The notes beneath the pieces are model-generated. The model made no database searches, was not told where the DNA came from, and saw only the letters and a program-made list of their open reading frames with translations. Both the position numbers and the translations under genes were made by a program. Of a stretch of DNA of 64,000 bases, positions 8,855 to 18,660 are shown piece by piece (the first letter of the stretch is position 1; each line of letters opens with the position of its first letter). The DNA is from Heliomicrobium modesticaldum Ice1. GTDB lineage: Bacteria; Bacillota; Desulfitobacteriia; Heliobacteriales; Heliobacteriaceae. The stretch covers positions 1,249,001 through 1,313,000 of the forward strand of contig NC_010337.2 in assembly GCF_000019165.1 (NCBI RefSeq), in the 5' to 3' direction.

Positions 8855-9721
8855 ATGGATGCCTTGGTCCTAGCGGCGGGTCCGAACAACGGGCGACTCC
8901 GTTCTTGCCATACGGCGTCCATGGAGGCCCTCATCCCCATCGGGCGGCGTCCCATGGTCGATTACGTCGTCCAGGCCCTGCGCCATTGCCGCGAGATCAA
9001 CCGCATCGTCGTCGTCGGACCGCTGGCATTGAGCGACTATTATCTTGAGGATCAGCGGGTGACCGTCGTCAGCGGCGGGAAAGACCCCATCGAGAGCCTG
9101 CAATGCGGTTTGGCGGCCCTCGCTGTTCCGGCGGGCCGGACTGAACCGGCGAAGCATGATGTCCTCACAGACGGCGCGGTGCTGGCAGACCAAGCCTTTT
9201 CGGCGTCCGACAAAGGCCGTGACCGCTGTGAGAAAGCCGATCAGCTCCTGGTCGTCACCGGCGATCTGCCGCTGCTCACGCCCCAAGTCCTTGAGGCCTT
9301 TCTTCACGCCTGCCGGTCCCGGGAAGGCGATGTCTTCTACCCGGTCGTCCGGCGTGAGGATTGTGAACGGCGCTACCCCGATGTCCGGCGCACCTACGTG
9401 CGCCTCCAAGAGGGATGGGTGACCGGCGGAAACCTCTTGCTCATCCGTCCGTCCGTCATTCCCAGAGCCTTGACGCGCGCCCGGCGCTTTGTCCGCCTGC
9501 GCAAAAGCCCGCTGGCCCTCAGCCGCCTCTTAGGCTGGTCCTTTCTCATCCGTTTTCTCCTCCGGCGGTTGACCATCGCCCAGGTGGAGGCCAGGGTGTC
9601 CGAGCTGTTCCGTTTGCGCGCCGTCGGCGTTCTATCGAGCAGCCCGGAACTCGGCATCGACGTGGATAAACCGTCCGACCTGGAGTTGGTCCGGCGATGC
9701 CTGGCCGGGTTATCGAGCTAA
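8855..9721 (+). CDS. MobA-like NTP transferase family protein
   Basis: A 288-aa protein starting MDALVLAAGPNNGRLRS, a variant of the nucleotide-binding loop of NTP transferases, followed by EALIPIGRRPMVDYVVQALR. VVTGDLPLL is the metal-binding Asp motif of MobA/GlmU-type folds. About 35 residues between 100 and 135 form an unconserved insert, and an Arg-rich helix lies near 200. The loop lacks the usual GxGTRM spacing, so activity is uncertain. Similar genes sit near ispE in other Clostridia, as I recall; the substrate is unknown. A GGGAGGTGGGAG ribosome site precedes the ATG. Confidence 0.7.
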   Translation: MDALVLAAGPNNGRLRSCHTASMEALIPIGRRPMVDYVVQALRHCREINRIVVVGPLALSDYYLEDQRVTVVSGGKDPIESLQCGLAALAVPAGRTEPAKHDVLTDGAVLADQAFSASDKGRDRCEKADQLLVVTGDLPLLTPQVLEAFLHACRSREGDVFYPVVRREDCERRYPDVRRTYVRLQEGWVTGGNLLLIRPSVIPRALTRARRFVRLRKSPLALSRLLGWSFLIRFLLRRLTIAQVEARVSELFRLRAVGVLSSSPELGIDVDKPSDLELVRRCLAGLSS

Positions 9722-9891
9722 GGCGCTCTGCCTCAAGGGAAGATTCTTTTGCAGCGCCGTCGAGCCTCATCACGGGTGCAGGCCTGTTTACCACCGGCAA
9801 CGTTAGCTCATGGAGATTTTGCGGATTCAGGGACCCTTGCCCCTGCCGGTTCATATACTGGGGTAGAACCGGACAGGGTGGTGAATCGAAT

Positions 9892-10488
9892 ATGGAAGTA
9901 AAAGGGAGAACCGGGGTGATCCCGGCGCGCCTGCAAGTCCTGTCAGGACGGTATGACGCGCTGGAAGAGCCGCTGGTTTTTTCTGTTTTTGGTAAAAAGA
10001 GAGAACCGGCACTCATCCGACTTCCGCTGGCGGAGGAAACAAGTCCAGAAGAGCCGACCGACGCATCTCAACCCTACATCCCAACCGTGACAGCCGAGTA
10101 TCGCGGCTGCGCCTGGACCTTCGAACGGGAACAGGTCCGGGTCGATCTGAACATCCTTCTTTTCATCGTCCTGCGGCCAAAGCGGGGCCGCTACTCCCTC
10201 ATCCCAGTCTACCACCGTTGCCGCTGGGAGCGTCCCTGGCGCGATCTGCTCACAGACCGGGAGGCGGTGGTTGACCCGGCGCGGTGGGACGGGCAGGCCC
10301 GTGTCGGGGCGATCCGTTGCCAGGTTCAGGGCTGGCAGCAGCGGGAGGGATGCTTGGAGATTCGCCTCTTTGCTGTCGGTCCCGTGAGCCTCAAGCTCTA
10401 TGAATGGCGAGAGGTCGGCCTCGGGGCCTCGATGGTCTTGGCGCCTGCGTCCTCACCAAAAGGGCGGCTGCCTCATACAATGGGGTAG
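9892..10488 (+). CDS. Uncharacterised protein, possibly related to DUF3794/SPOCS spore proteins
   Basis: Not firmly recognised. From ATG 9892 (MEVKGRTGVIPARLQVLSGR) it is 198 aa; the frame is open further upstream to 9697 but without a convincing start. It is mostly beta-rich, with a central stretch VRVDLNILLFIVLRPKRGR and several Arg/Trp-rich turns. No signal peptide, membrane helix or metal motif is visible. It lies between the NTP-transferase gene and a second beta-rich protein of similar length. In related spore formers SPOCS-domain genes occupy this region, which is the only basis for the suggestion. Confidence 0.5.
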   Translation: MEVKGRTGVIPARLQVLSGRYDALEEPLVFSVFGKKREPALIRLPLAEETSPEEPTDASQPYIPTVTAEYRGCAWTFEREQVRVDLNILLFIVLRPKRGRYSLIPVYHRCRWERPWRDLLTDREAVVDPARWDGQARVGAIRCQVQGWQQREGCLEIRLFAVGPVSLKLYEWREVGLGASMVLAPASSPKGRLPHTMG

Positions 10489-10620
10489 AAAAAAACACCA
10501 TACCCGGCAAAAAAGAGCGGCGGCGGTTCACCCATTTCTTGGTTCCCACATACTATGTGGCGAGCCGGCTTGGGCCGGGAAATGACCCCTGGAGGCAAAC
10601 AAGAAAAAGGAGGATGCTTC

Positions 10621-11193
10621 ATGGACTCCAAAAACGGCACCATCGAACTATTTGCGCAAGTCGTGGTGGCGAAAAATGTTCAGCGCGACGAGCCGATCTT
10701 TTTCGCGACCGATCCCGCCAATCCCAGCCGGATTATTCCCTTCCGCATCTGCCTCGATAACATCGACTGCGACCCCATTGTAGCCATCGAAAATATCATC
10801 TTTGACTTCAATCGCAAAGAAGATGTCACCGTCAACCTGACCGGCAACGTGACGATCACCCTCAAGTTTGACCTGGTCTTCCTGGTCAAGGACGCTTCCG
10901 GCAACCGGGCGGTCCGCGTCGTTCCCGGCACCTTCACGAAGATCATCCAGCTGCATGAGTTCTGCCCGTCCCTGACGCCGGCGGAACTGGCCGAAGAGGT
11001 GGAAGACGCCGAGGTGCTCGTCCGCAATGTCCGCTTCGATGTCATCCTGCACCGCAATGACGAGTGCGTCATCAACGGCCGCAAAGGCACCCCCGCCGAT
11101 GTGCTCGTCTTTGCCGATCTGATCGTCAAGCTGACCCGCTTTACCGATGTCATCGTGGTTGGGGAGCTCGATCTCCTGGAAAAAGAATGTTAA
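10621..11193 (+). CDS. Uncharacterised beta-rich protein, possible SPOCS/spore-surface protein
   Basis: A 190-aa soluble protein starting at ATG 10621 after a strong AAAAAGGAGG site. No signal peptide. It consists of alternating hydrophobic strands (VTVNLTGNVTITLKFDLVFL; RNVRFDVILHRNDECVING; VVGELDLL) and contains four cysteines, one at the penultimate position. Asp-rich loops could bind metal. The pattern suggests a beta-sandwich of the kind found in spore coat or SPOCS-type proteins, but no diagnostic motif is present. A 35-base GC-rich stretch and a ferritin-like small gene follow. Confidence 0.55.
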   Translation: MDSKNGTIELFAQVVVAKNVQRDEPIFFATDPANPSRIIPFRICLDNIDCDPIVAIENIIFDFNRKEDVTVNLTGNVTITLKFDLVFLVKDASGNRAVRVVPGTFTKIIQLHEFCPSLTPAELAEEVEDAEVLVRNVRFDVILHRNDECVINGRKGTPADVLVFADLIVKLTRFTDVIVVGELDLLEKEC

Positions 11194-11328
11194 AGGGCGG
11201 CAGTGCCGATTTTGTCCGGCCCCGACCGGCGCTGAGGGCAGGGAACATCCCCTGCTTTTTCGTTTACAGGGGCACAGAATCGAAACGGGAGGTGGCCTCA
11301 TCCCCCTGACAAGGAGGCGATCGTCGCG

Positions 11329-11595
11329 GTGCGCACAAAGGAAAACATCCTGAAAGCCCTCGTCTACGAGCAGGCGGCCTACTACAACTACCGCAAGTTT
11401 GCCGACGAAGCGAAGAAAGACGGCCTCGCTGATGCGGCCGAATTGTTTTACGACCTGGCCGGGCAGGAGATGGAGCACAAGAACCGACTGCTGGGCCAGT
11501 TGAAAAACCTGGTTCCCAAGGACCTGACACGGGGAAAGCGAAAGTTTGCCCTCTTGTCCAATCCAACGGCTCATTCCGGTTCGCCGGAAGATTGA
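11329..11595 (+). CDS. Small two-helix ferritin/rubrerythrin-like protein
   Basis: An 88-aa protein from GTG 11329, preceded by AAGGAGG. Residues about 6-58 form two predicted helices, with ALVYEQAAYYNYRKFADEA and LFYDLAGQEMEHKNRLL carrying E...Y and ExEH metal-ligand patterns of the ferritin/rubrerythrin superfamily. Only half of a four-helix bundle is present, so a di-iron site would require dimerisation, as in half-ferritins such as encapsulated ferritin. The C terminus is a short basic tail. No encapsulin or rubredoxin domain lies nearby. A role in iron or peroxide handling is inference. Confidence 0.6.
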   Translation: MRTKENILKALVYEQAAYYNYRKFADEAKKDGLADAAELFYDLAGQEMEHKNRLLGQLKNLVPKDLTRGKRKFALLSNPTAHSGSPED

Positions 11596-11746
11596 TGCGA
11601 GGCCTCTATCGCCGGGGAAGGCGGTGGAGGCTTTGCACTTCTTGGGAGATGCATAGCCTGTGGCCGATGATGGAAAAAATAGCGTTTGGTAGAAGCGATT
11701 GGATAAGGTCGCGACGTAGAGACTAGCGGGAAAAGGGGATGTCACG

Positions 11747-12988
11747 ATGCCCCATGAAGCGAGGCGGGCGGAGGCACTGACCCTGGAAGACATCCGCCTT
11801 GCCGCCGGGCGCTTGAAAGGCAGGCTGCACCACACCCCCTTCGAGCAGTCAGCCACCTTCAGCCGTCTCAGCGGACGGGATGTCTGGCTGAAATGCGAGA
11901 ACATGCAGCGGACGGGCTCCTTCAAAATCCGGGGCGCCCTAAACAAGATCCTCAGCCTGACCGAAGAGGAACGCGCGCGAGGGGTGATCGCCGCGTCTGC
12001 CGGCAACCATGCCCAAGGGGTGGCCCTCGGCGCATCCCTGATCGGTGTGCCGGCGACGATCGTCATGCCCAAGGGGGCGCCCCTGGCCAAGGTGGAGGCC
12101 ACCCGCGATTACGGCGCCCAGGTCATTCTCCATGGCGATTTTTATGACGAAGCCTACGAACACGCACAGGAACTGAGGCGTCGAACCGGTGCCGTCTTCA
12201 TCCATGCCTTTGATGATCCCCAGGTCATCGCCGGCCAGGGAACGCTCGGGCTGGAGATCCTGGAACAGATGCGTCCGATCGGCGCCTTTGACGGCATCGT
12301 GCTTCCCATCGGCGGCGGCGGCCTGGCCGGCGGTCTGGCGCTGGCCGTCAAAAGCCTCCATCCCGAGATGCGCATCGTCGGCGTCCAGGCCGAGTCAGCA
12401 CCAGCCATGGCCCTCTCCAAAAAACTGCATACCCACACGGTCGTCGCCTGCAAAGCCACCATCGCCGACGGCATCGCCGTCTCCTGCCCCGGCAACCTCA
12501 CCTTCAGCCTCATTGAACAGCTCGTCGACGAGATCATCACCGTCAATGATGAATCGATCGCCAAGACGATGACCCTGCTGCTGGAACGTTCAAAGCTGGT
12601 CGTCGAGGGATCAGGCGTCATCGGGCTGGCGGCCCTCCTGGAGGAGCGCGTCGGCCGGCGTGGGGAACGCTGGGCGGCGCTGCTCTCCGGCGGCAACATC
12701 GACATCTCGGCCATCGCCCGCATCATCGAGCACGGCCTCGTCGAGAGCGGCCGCCGCTGGGAGTTCCGCACCACCTTGCCCGACCGTCCCGGCGCGCTGC
12801 AAAGCCTCCTGGCCGAGGTGGCCCGCGGCGGCGCCAACATCATCACCGTCATCCATGACCGGCTGCGGCCCGGCTTGTCCCTCAGTCAGGCCGAGGTGAT
12901 CGTCGCTTTAGAGACGAGGGATCAGGAACATATCGGGCAATTGAGGGCACAACTGGCCGAGCGGGGATTCGGCGTCACTGATGTCTAG
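11747..12988 (+). CDS. ilvA: Threonine dehydratase (threonine ammonia-lyase), PLP-dependent
   Basis: Converts threonine to 2-oxobutyrate and ammonia, the entry step to isoleucine or a catabolic route. Residues 10-320 form the fold-type II PLP domain: ENMQRTGSFKIRGA holds the Schiff-base Lys60, SAGNHAQGVA and IVLPIGGGGLAGG bind the cofactor phosphate. A single C-terminal ACT domain (about 330-413, RPGALQSLLAEVARGGANI) resembles the short allosteric form also called TdcB-like. 413 aa, normal for this class. No other branched-chain gene is adjacent, so biosynthetic versus catabolic use is open. Confidence 0.92.
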   Translation: MPHEARRAEALTLEDIRLAAGRLKGRLHHTPFEQSATFSRLSGRDVWLKCENMQRTGSFKIRGALNKILSLTEEERARGVIAASAGNHAQGVALGASLIGVPATIVMPKGAPLAKVEATRDYGAQVILHGDFYDEAYEHAQELRRRTGAVFIHAFDDPQVIAGQGTLGLEILEQMRPIGAFDGIVLPIGGGGLAGGLALAVKSLHPEMRIVGVQAESAPAMALSKKLHTHTVVACKATIADGIAVSCPGNLTFSLIEQLVDEIITVNDESIAKTMTLLLERSKLVVEGSGVIGLAALLEERVGRRGERWAALLSGGNIDISAIARIIEHGLVESGRRWEFRTTLPDRPGALQSLLAEVARGGANIITVIHDRLRPGLSLSQAEVIVALETRDQEHIGQLRAQLAERGFGVTDV

Positions 12989-13078
12989 CAGCGATGACAT
13001 CGGGGAGAACAGTGAAAAAATTTGAAACCATGTTATACAAAAGGGATACAAAATCTTAAAAAAAGTTTTCCATGACCA

Positions 13079-13105
13079 GAAGGTATTAACTGTCAGAGGT
13101 CGAAT
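13079..13105 (+). promoter_or_regulatory. Candidate SigH promoter of spoVG
   Basis: GAAGGTATT (13079-13087), 11-base spacer, GTCGAAT (13099-13105). This fits the SigH pattern RnAGGAwww-n11/12-RnnGAAT with one mismatch. SigH drives spoVG in Bacillus. A weaker SigA-like pair (TTGAAA at 13022, GATACA at 13045) lies just upstream. Confidence 0.6.
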
Positions 13106-13151
13106 AATGTATGAGAATAATCGTGGGTGTGCTAGGGAAGGTGGTGAGAGC

Positions 13152-13421
13152 ATGACGATCACCGATGTCCGCGTTAGAAAAGTGAATTTAGAAGGTAAAA
13201 TGAAAGCGATTGTCTCCGTCACCTTCGACAACGCCTTTGTCGTCCATGACGTGAAAGTGGTTGAAGGACAAAAAGGGCTCTTTGTCGCAATGCCGAGCCG
13301 GCGGACGCCGGAAGGGGAATACCGCGACATTGCCCACCCGATCTCGGCGAAAGCGCGCGAACAGATTTCCGTTGCCGTGCTGAACGCCTATCAGGAGGCC
13401 CTTGCCAGTGCGATTGCATAA
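13152..13421 (+). CDS. spoVG: SpoVG, septation / RNA-binding regulator
   Basis: An 89-aa regulator of septation at sporulation onset that binds nucleic acid. [20 protein letters not shown] and [20 protein letters not shown] are near-invariant SpoVG sequence; [18 protein letters not shown] is the conserved core. ATG 13152 is chosen over an upstream GTG (13107) because family proteins start here and GGTGGTGAGAG lies just upstream. Preceded by a SigH-like promoter and followed by a terminator, so it is probably monocistronic. It precedes glmU as in Bacillus, with an amidoligase-like gene inserted on the other strand. Confidence 0.95.
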   Translation: MTITDVRVRKVNLEGKMKAIVSVTFDNAFVVHDVKVVEGQKGLFVAMPSRRTPEGEYRDIAHPISAKAREQISVAVLNAYQEALASAIA

Positions 13422-13460
13422 TGTTTTTGCTTGAACGGATAGGCGTGGCCACATAAGCAA

Positions 13461-13487
13461 AAGAGATGCCAAGTGCATCTCTTTTTT
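13461..13487 (+). terminator. spoVG terminator
   Basis: AAGAGATGC (13461-13469), 5-base loop, GCATCTCTT, then a run of six Ts. A textbook intrinsic terminator 40 bases after the spoVG stop. Confidence 0.9.
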
Positions 13488-13540
13488 GCATGCCCTGTTG
13501 GGTGGCTTGTGTGGACGATATCCCGATGGCGGATCAAACC

Positions 13541-14908
13541 TTACGTTTCGATCCGCCAGACCTGGCGCAGGTCCACTTCATCGTCCCACTCTCGGCCTTC
13601 GTCGATCATCCGCCATAAGGGCAGGATGTCGCCGGCCACCGCCTCATAACCGGGGAGTGACTCCAGATCCTGGCGCAGCCCGGCGACGCGGCGGCGGAAG
13701 TACTCCTTGTCGCCGGCGTAGAAGGCCTCAATGGCCTCACCGTCAGAAAAAAGGTTGCGGGGCAGGTGAAGGGCTTGTTCGACGATCAACTTGGCCAGGC
13801 TTAAGGTGGCCAGGGTGATCGCCGGTGAGACGAGCCAACTGGAGGGGGAGCGGTACTCAAAGCGGTCCGGTCCTTTGAGGCGCACATCGCCGATATAGCC
13901 GTAATACTTGCGCCGCCGAATCGCTGCATCGCCTCGTTCGATGAGAAAGAGCGGGATCAGCAGGTAATTGTCGAGGGCGCGCAGGATGGGGAAGGTGAGC
14001 GGAAGACCGCCGAAGTGAATGTGCCCGCCGATGGGAAACTGAGATAAGGGCATGGCGCCAGCCAGCATGCGCACCGGCTTTTTGCGCACCTTTGCGGCCG
14101 CCCCGGCCAGCAGGGCGCCGATGGCCTGGGTCAGCTCCCGTGCCGCTGTCTTCGGGGCTGGCCGGATCTCGGCGATGGCTTTGCGCCGGTCACAGCCGAT
14201 AGGCCCATCTGTCTGAAAAAAACGGTTGGCTGGGACGAGTCTGCCGGAACGGCTGTGCTTGAACATGAACTCCGGATCTGCGCCAAGCGTGACGTCCGTG
14301 ACGGACGCCTCGCCTGTTGCGGCCGCCGGATCCGCCGTGATTTCCCGCTGTTCCGATCCGCCACGCTTCCTCTCGATCAGTGGTATGATCGCCCGTGCGT
14401 AGGCCGCAGCCAGCTCCGGCGTGAGCAGCGGCGCCGTCGTCACCTTGGTCACGCGGGGGGTGCCGCGGACAGGCACAGCCAGGCTGACGGCGCCGAAATC
14501 GGCCCCTGCCAGGTACAACGCCCGCAGGGCCATGCCCGTACATTTTTGTCGCTCTAACCGGGAAAAGGTGTCGCTGCTCGACAGGGCGATCACCTGACCG
14601 TCGACGACATGGATCGTCAAGGTCCGTCCGGCTCCTTTGCGCGCCCCGTAAGGGAGCCGGTGAAGCTGGTAGAGTGCCGCCGGGTTGCGCAGGGCGATGA
14701 TGGCGGCGCGAGGGTTGACGGTGAACCGGCTCCCCTCCACTCCCTTGGCTGTGCCGAAGCGGATCAGCCCCTGCGGCGGCGGGATTGGACAGTCAAGGCT
14801 ATGCCTGCAGCCCAGCGCGTCGGCCAGGCGCCGCGCCGACAGCCGGTTGGGGTGAAGGACGAGCAGGTCCACTTTGTTCACCTCGTCGACAAGATTTTTA
14901 AGTGACAT
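13541..14908 (-). CDS. Putative amidoligase-domain protein (COOH-NH2 ligase type 2)
   Basis: 455 aa from ATG 14908 (MSLKNLVDEVNKVDLLVLHP); the frame is open further upstream toward glmU but without a ribosome site. The C-terminal half carries LGADPEFMF, KAIAEIRPAP, GGHIHFGG and FEYRSPSSWL, the pattern of the PhiEco32-like amidoligase family (ATP-grasp/GCS-like fold), which is expected to form amide bonds between a carboxylate and an amine. The N-terminal half (about 1-190) is not recognised. It is a lone minus-strand gene between spoVG and glmU. Homologues occur mainly in spore-forming Firmicutes, as I recall; substrate unknown. Confidence 0.75.
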   Translation of the reverse strand: MSLKNLVDEVNKVDLLVLHPNRLSARRLADALGCRHSLDCPIPPPQGLIRFGTAKGVEGSRFTVNPRAAIIALRNPAALYQLHRLPYGARKGAGRTLTIHVVDGQVIALSSSDTFSRLERQKCTGMALRALYLAGADFGAVSLAVPVRGTPRVTKVTTAPLLTPELAAAYARAIIPLIERKRGGSEQREITADPAAATGEASVTDVTLGADPEFMFKHSRSGRLVPANRFFQTDGPIGCDRRKAIAEIRPAPKTAARELTQAIGALLAGAAAKVRKKPVRMLAGAMPLSQFPIGGHIHFGGLPLTFPILRALDNYLLIPLFLIERGDAAIRRRKYYGYIGDVRLKGPDRFEYRSPSSWLVSPAITLATLSLAKLIVEQALHLPRNLFSDGEAIEAFYAGDKEYFRRRVAGLRQDLESLPGYEAVAGDILPLWRMIDEGREWDDEVDLRQVWRIET

Positions 14909-15020
14909 GAAAGGAAACGGCCCCTTGATGTGGAATAGTAGACGGGGACTTTCGGCTTTTGCATATTCTTGTGAGAGCATGGAATGGTAGAGACGCAAGC
15001 CATAACAGGAGGCGCAATCA

Positions 15021-16397
15021 ATGCATAAGCGGACGGCTGTCGTCCTGGCTGCGGGGAAAGGGACCCGCATGAAATCCCGCCAGCCGAAAGTGCTTCATGA
15101 GGTTGCCGGCCAGCCGATGATTTGTCATGTCCTCGATGCCCTCACCGACTGCGGTGTTGCGCAGCCGATCGTCGTCATCGGTCATGGCGGAGAAGCGGTG
15201 CGGCAGCGCCTGGGGGATCGGGCGTGCTATGCCTGGCAGCAGGAACAGTTGGGCACCGGTCACGCGGTCATGATGGCCCGGCCCGAGGTACCCGAGGAAG
15301 TGGAGACGGTGATGGTCCTTTGCGGCGACACGCCGCTGCTCACCGGCGCCACCCTGTCGGCCCTCTGGGAGACCCACGAACAGTCGGGGGCCATGGGCAC
15401 CGTGCTGACGGCGGTGATCGACGACCCGAAGGGGTACGGACGGATTCTGCGGGATGATGCCGGCCATGTGACGGCCATCGTCGAGGAAAAAGACGCCGAC
15501 GAGAAGCAAAAAACGATCCGGGAGATCAACGCAGGCACCTACTGCTTTGACCGGGCGGCCCTCTTCGCCGCCCTTGATGCGATCACCCCGGCCAACGCCC
15601 AGGGTGAATACTACCTGACTGATGTGCTGGCCATCTTCCGCCAGCGGGGCGGCCTTGTGGTCGCTCACACCTTGCAGGACGAAAGGGAGATCCTCGGGAT
15701 CAACTCGCGGGTGCAGCTCGCTGAAGCCGAGGCGGTCCTCCAGGACCGGCTGCGCCGCAAATGGATGGACGCCGGCGTGACCCTGATCGATCCCCCATCG
15801 GTGTTTTTCCACACCAAGGCGGTCGTCGGCGCCGACACTATCATTTATCCCCAGACGATCATCGAAGGGGAGACGGTCATCGGCGAAGGCTGCCGGATAG
15901 GTCCGGCGACGCGGATATGTGACAGCCGGATCGGAGAGAACGTGGTGATCCAGAACTCCGTCGTGCTCGACAGCCGGATCGGCGATGACTGCGCCGTCGG
16001 CCCCTTCGCCTATCTGCGCCCGGGGACATGCCTGGCTGAGGCGGTCAAGGTGGGCGACTTCGTGGAGATCAAGAAGTCGGTCATCGGCAAGGGCTCCAAG
16101 GTGCCCCACCTCAGCTACGTGGGCGATGCCACCGTTGGCGAAGACGTCAACATCGGCGCCGGCACGATCACCTGCAACTATGACGGAAAACATAAACATG
16201 TCACTGCCATCGAAGACGGGGCTTTTATCGGTTCCAACACCAACCTGGTGGCGCCGGTCACCGTCGGCGCCCATGCGCTGATCGGGGCGGGATCGACCAT
16301 CACCAAAGACGTCCCCGCCGGCGCGTTGGCGGTGGAACGTTCCCGCATGAAGATCAAGGAGAACTTTCTCGGCCGGAAGCACAAGGGCTCGCAGTGA
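15021..16397 (+). CDS. glmU: Bifunctional GlcNAc-1-P uridyltransferase / GlcN-1-P acetyltransferase
   Basis: Makes UDP-GlcNAc for peptidoglycan and other wall polymers. The N-terminal pyrophosphorylase (about 1-230) shows VVLAAGKGTRMKS, QEQLGTGHA and CGDTPLL. The C-terminal left-handed beta-helix (about 250-450) shows hexapeptide repeats and the catalytic HLSYVGDATVGEDVNIGAG and NYDGKHKH. 458 aa, normal. ATG 15021 follows AGGAGGCGC. It is 45 bases from prs, the conserved glmU-prs pair. Confidence 0.96.
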   Translation: MHKRTAVVLAAGKGTRMKSRQPKVLHEVAGQPMICHVLDALTDCGVAQPIVVIGHGGEAVRQRLGDRACYAWQQEQLGTGHAVMMARPEVPEEVETVMVLCGDTPLLTGATLSALWETHEQSGAMGTVLTAVIDDPKGYGRILRDDAGHVTAIVEEKDADEKQKTIREINAGTYCFDRAALFAALDAITPANAQGEYYLTDVLAIFRQRGGLVVAHTLQDEREILGINSRVQLAEAEAVLQDRLRRKWMDAGVTLIDPPSVFFHTKAVVGADTIIYPQTIIEGETVIGEGCRIGPATRICDSRIGENVVIQNSVVLDSRIGDDCAVGPFAYLRPGTCLAEAVKVGDFVEIKKSVIGKGSKVPHLSYVGDATVGEDVNIGAGTITCNYDGKHKHVTAIEDGAFIGSNTNLVAPVTVGAHALIGAGSTITKDVPAGALAVERSRMKIKENFLGRKHKGSQ

Positions 16398-16442
16398 CGC
16401 GCACAGCACGGAAAACGGCTAAACCCATCAGGAGGTGCCACC

Positions 16443-17390
<948 letters not shown>

Positions 17391-17460
17391 GTCAAGGGGT
17401 ATTGTATCGCTACGGAGCCCCCAGGCTGATTTGACTGGGGGTATTGAAGAGGCCTGAGAA

Positions 17461-17510
17461 AAAGCGAGCGAAGCCGGAAGAAGCCCGGTTCGCTCGCTTT
17501 CCCCTTTTTT
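17461..17510. terminator. Bidirectional terminator between prs and the PRC-barrel gene
   Basis: The arm from 17461 (AAAGCGAGCGAAGCCGG) pairs with 17485-17500 (one bulge), followed by CCCCTTTTTT on the plus strand. It ends prs and also the minus-strand gene that stops at 17527. Confidence 0.8.
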
Positions 17511-17526
17511 CATTACCGGCGCCGGC

Positions 17527-18660
17527 CTATTTCGTTTCCCCCTCGGCCGGCGAGGACGACGCCGGCCCGGCTTCCGGGGTAAGCGCCGGGGGCATCGCAC
17601 AGTCGGAGGTGGCGGCCGCTTCCCGGGCTGCCGGTGAATCGCATGACAGATCATGGGCCGGAGAGGTGAGCGACGGTGGGGCCTCGACAATAGCGACGGC
17701 AGCAGGCGTTGGCAAAGCGGCAGTTGTCGCCTCGGGAGTCGGCTGTAGGACGATCGTTGCCGGAGCCTCAAGCGCCGCTGAGGAAACAGCCGGAAGAGGG
17801 CCTGCCATTGGGGAGAAATCGGCAGTTGCCCACTGTGCTGGCCCATCCGGTGGCGGGGAGGCGACCTTTTTCGAGGCCTGTTCGGCCTGCGCTGTTGTGG
17901 TCAGCGCTGTGGCTGTCGTTGATGTAGCGGGGGCAGACGAAGCAGCCGGGGCGGCGGGGGGCGACGAGGAGCCCCCGGCGTACTCGGGGGCCTTCCAGGG
18001 ATTCAGATCGTCATCGTCGCCTGGTCCCTTTTTTCGGGCATCAAGGCCGATGGCCCGCCCGATGGCGCTGCCCCACTCCTTGCTCAGGCTGACCGTCGAG
18101 GTCCAGAAGCGCTCCGTCTGTTCGCTCACTTTTTTGACAGTGCCCTCAAAGGCGCTTTCCACAGGGGTCAACTGATCGAGGGCATCCTCATAGACGAGGA
18201 CCATGGCTGGGCTGATGGTGCGGATGGCCGTCGCCGGCAGGAGCGCCCGGCTGTTGAACCAGCCTTCGCCGAAGTGGCCCCGGATCTCGATGGTCAGCAG
18301 TTTGCCGGTGCGGTGATCAAAGTAGTACTCGACAACCACCCCGATCTTTTGGCCCAGGGTGGTGAGCACCTTGCTGCCGATGATCACCGTTTTCGATTTG
18401 ATCAGTTCGAACAGGTGGGGCAGGTTGGTGGCCCGCTGGACTTGGCTGGAGCGGTCGATGACGATGGCGTCGTCGCCGATGGAATGCACCTTCGTATAGG
18501 GGATGATCTTCTGTTCGCGAAAGAGGCCCTTCTGGTCCACCTGCAATGCGACCACTTCCAAGGCCTCGGGGTCGACGACCAATCCGCGAACAGTCCCCAG
18601 TTTCTGGCCCTCGTCAAGGCTGACGATGGGCCGGGTCAGCAAGCTCTTGCTGGCAAGCAT
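17527..18660 (-). CDS. PRC-barrel domain protein with low-complexity tail
   Basis: 377 aa. Two PRC-barrel-like segments are seen: residues 5-80 (RPIVSLDEGQKLGTVRGLVV, EVVALQVDQKG) and 85-165 (TVIIGSKVLTTLGQKIGVVV, GKLLTIEIRGH). PRC barrels occur in RimM, SpoVIF/YlmC-type proteins and the H subunit of purple-bacterial reaction centres. Residues about 215-377 are Ala/Pro/Ser/Thr-rich, probably disordered. No membrane helix or signal is visible. A strong AAAGGAGG lies upstream of the ATG. Function is unknown; no reaction-centre role is claimed, since the family is broad. Confidence 0.75.
   Translation of the reverse strand: MLASKSLLTRPIVSLDEGQKLGTVRGLVVDPEALEVVALQVDQKGLFREQKIIPYTKVHSIGDDAIVIDRSSQVQRATNLPHLFELIKSKTVIIGSKVLTTLGQKIGVVVEYYFDHRTGKLLTIEIRGHFGEGWFNSRALLPATAIRTISPAMVLVYEDALDQLTPVESAFEGTVKKVSEQTERFWTSTVSLSKEWGSAIGRAIGLDARKKGPGDDDDLNPWKAPEYAGGSSSPPAAPAASSAPATSTTATALTTTAQAEQASKKVASPPPDGPAQWATADFSPMAGPLPAVSSAALEAPATIVLQPTPEATTAALPTPAAVAIVEAPPSLTSPAHDLSCDSPAAREAAATSDCAMPPALTPEAGPASSSPAEGETK

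Noticed and set aside
17527-18660. PRC-barrel gene as a reaction-centre H subunit
   Set aside because: No membrane helix, unlike PuhA, and heliobacterial centres are type I. Kept only as an open question.
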